Shown: positions 12,400 through 12,500 of the stretch, piece after piece
How positions within the stretch are numbered: the first letter of the stretch is position 1
Layout of the letters: the number at the start of each line of letters is the position of its first letter
NCBI RefSeq assembly: GCF_000188695.1
Contig: NW_004754922.1
Span: 148,326-160,825, forward strand
Length of the DNA stretch: 12,500 nucleotides
Source: Salpingoeca rosetta
Taxonomy: Eukaryota > Opisthokonta > Choanoflagellata > Craspedida > Salpingoecidae
Reading direction: 5' to 3'
Notes under the pieces: model-generated
Databases searched by the model: none
Told to the model about the DNA's origin: nothing
The model's input: only the letters and a program-made list of their open reading frames with translations
Program-made: the position numbers and the translations under genes

Positions 12400-12500
12400 G
12401 CAAGCAGCAAGGGAGGGGGGGGGGGCGATAAGGACGAGCTTTGCTCAAAACTAGCGGGCGAGGCAGAAAGTTGGACAGAGGGGCAACCAAAGACGGAAAG
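12400..12500. other. Right edge: upstream flank or intron of the minus-strand gene, with a G11/CGATAA element
   Basis: On the minus strand it reads into a C-run and the pyrimidine-rich stretch before ATG 12399. The G11 run at 12415-12425 is followed by CGATAAGG. No further exon could be recognised in the last 75 bases. Confidence 0.5.

Overview
The window is nuclear DNA of a unicellular eukaryote. Coding parts are GC-rich, genes are separated by only 150-200 bases in places, most introns are 150-450 bases with GT...AG ends, and introns and intergenic DNA are loaded with (TG)n/(CA)n microsatellites. Proteins carry long poly-Gln, poly-Asp and Ser/Thr/Ala-rich tracts. A choanoflagellate-like protist would fit this style, but that is an impression and not proven by any single gene.

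Layout: (1) 54-128, minus strand: the first coding exon (25 codons) of a gene that runs off the left edge. (2) 129-1283: a divergent intergenic/5' region rich in simple sequence, with a CRE-type palindrome. (3) 1284-5248, plus: ADAT3/TAD3, the non-catalytic partner of the tRNA adenosine-34 deaminase. I rebuilt it from 11 coding exons whose phases all join and whose sum is exactly 391 codons including stop. (4) 5407-7791, plus: an uninterrupted 794-residue CAP-Gly and coiled-coil protein, expected to act at microtubule plus ends. (5) 7969-11019, plus: an SNF1/AMPK-like protein kinase fold that has lost nearly every catalytic residue (HRD to HRN, DFG to GFG, glycine loop broken, no alpha-C Glu). 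It is a pseudokinase with a long disordered C-terminal tail; its first exon was not found. (6) 11020-11634: a short convergent intergenic region with two G-runs that end in GATAA. (7) 11635-12399, minus: a small protein with a helical N-terminal part (possible histone fold) and an acidic then Gln/Arg-repeat tail; its true 5' end may lie beyond the window.

The genes look like unrelated housekeeping and regulatory genes packed together: tRNA wobble editing, cytoskeleton, signalling scaffold and perhaps chromatin. They are not an operon-like system. The most unusual signals are the pseudokinase, the intron architecture (TG tracts on the 5' side and CA tracts on the 3' side), an array of about 26 GTGAGT hexamers just behind the first ADAT3 splice donor, and the recurrent G-run plus GATAA element.
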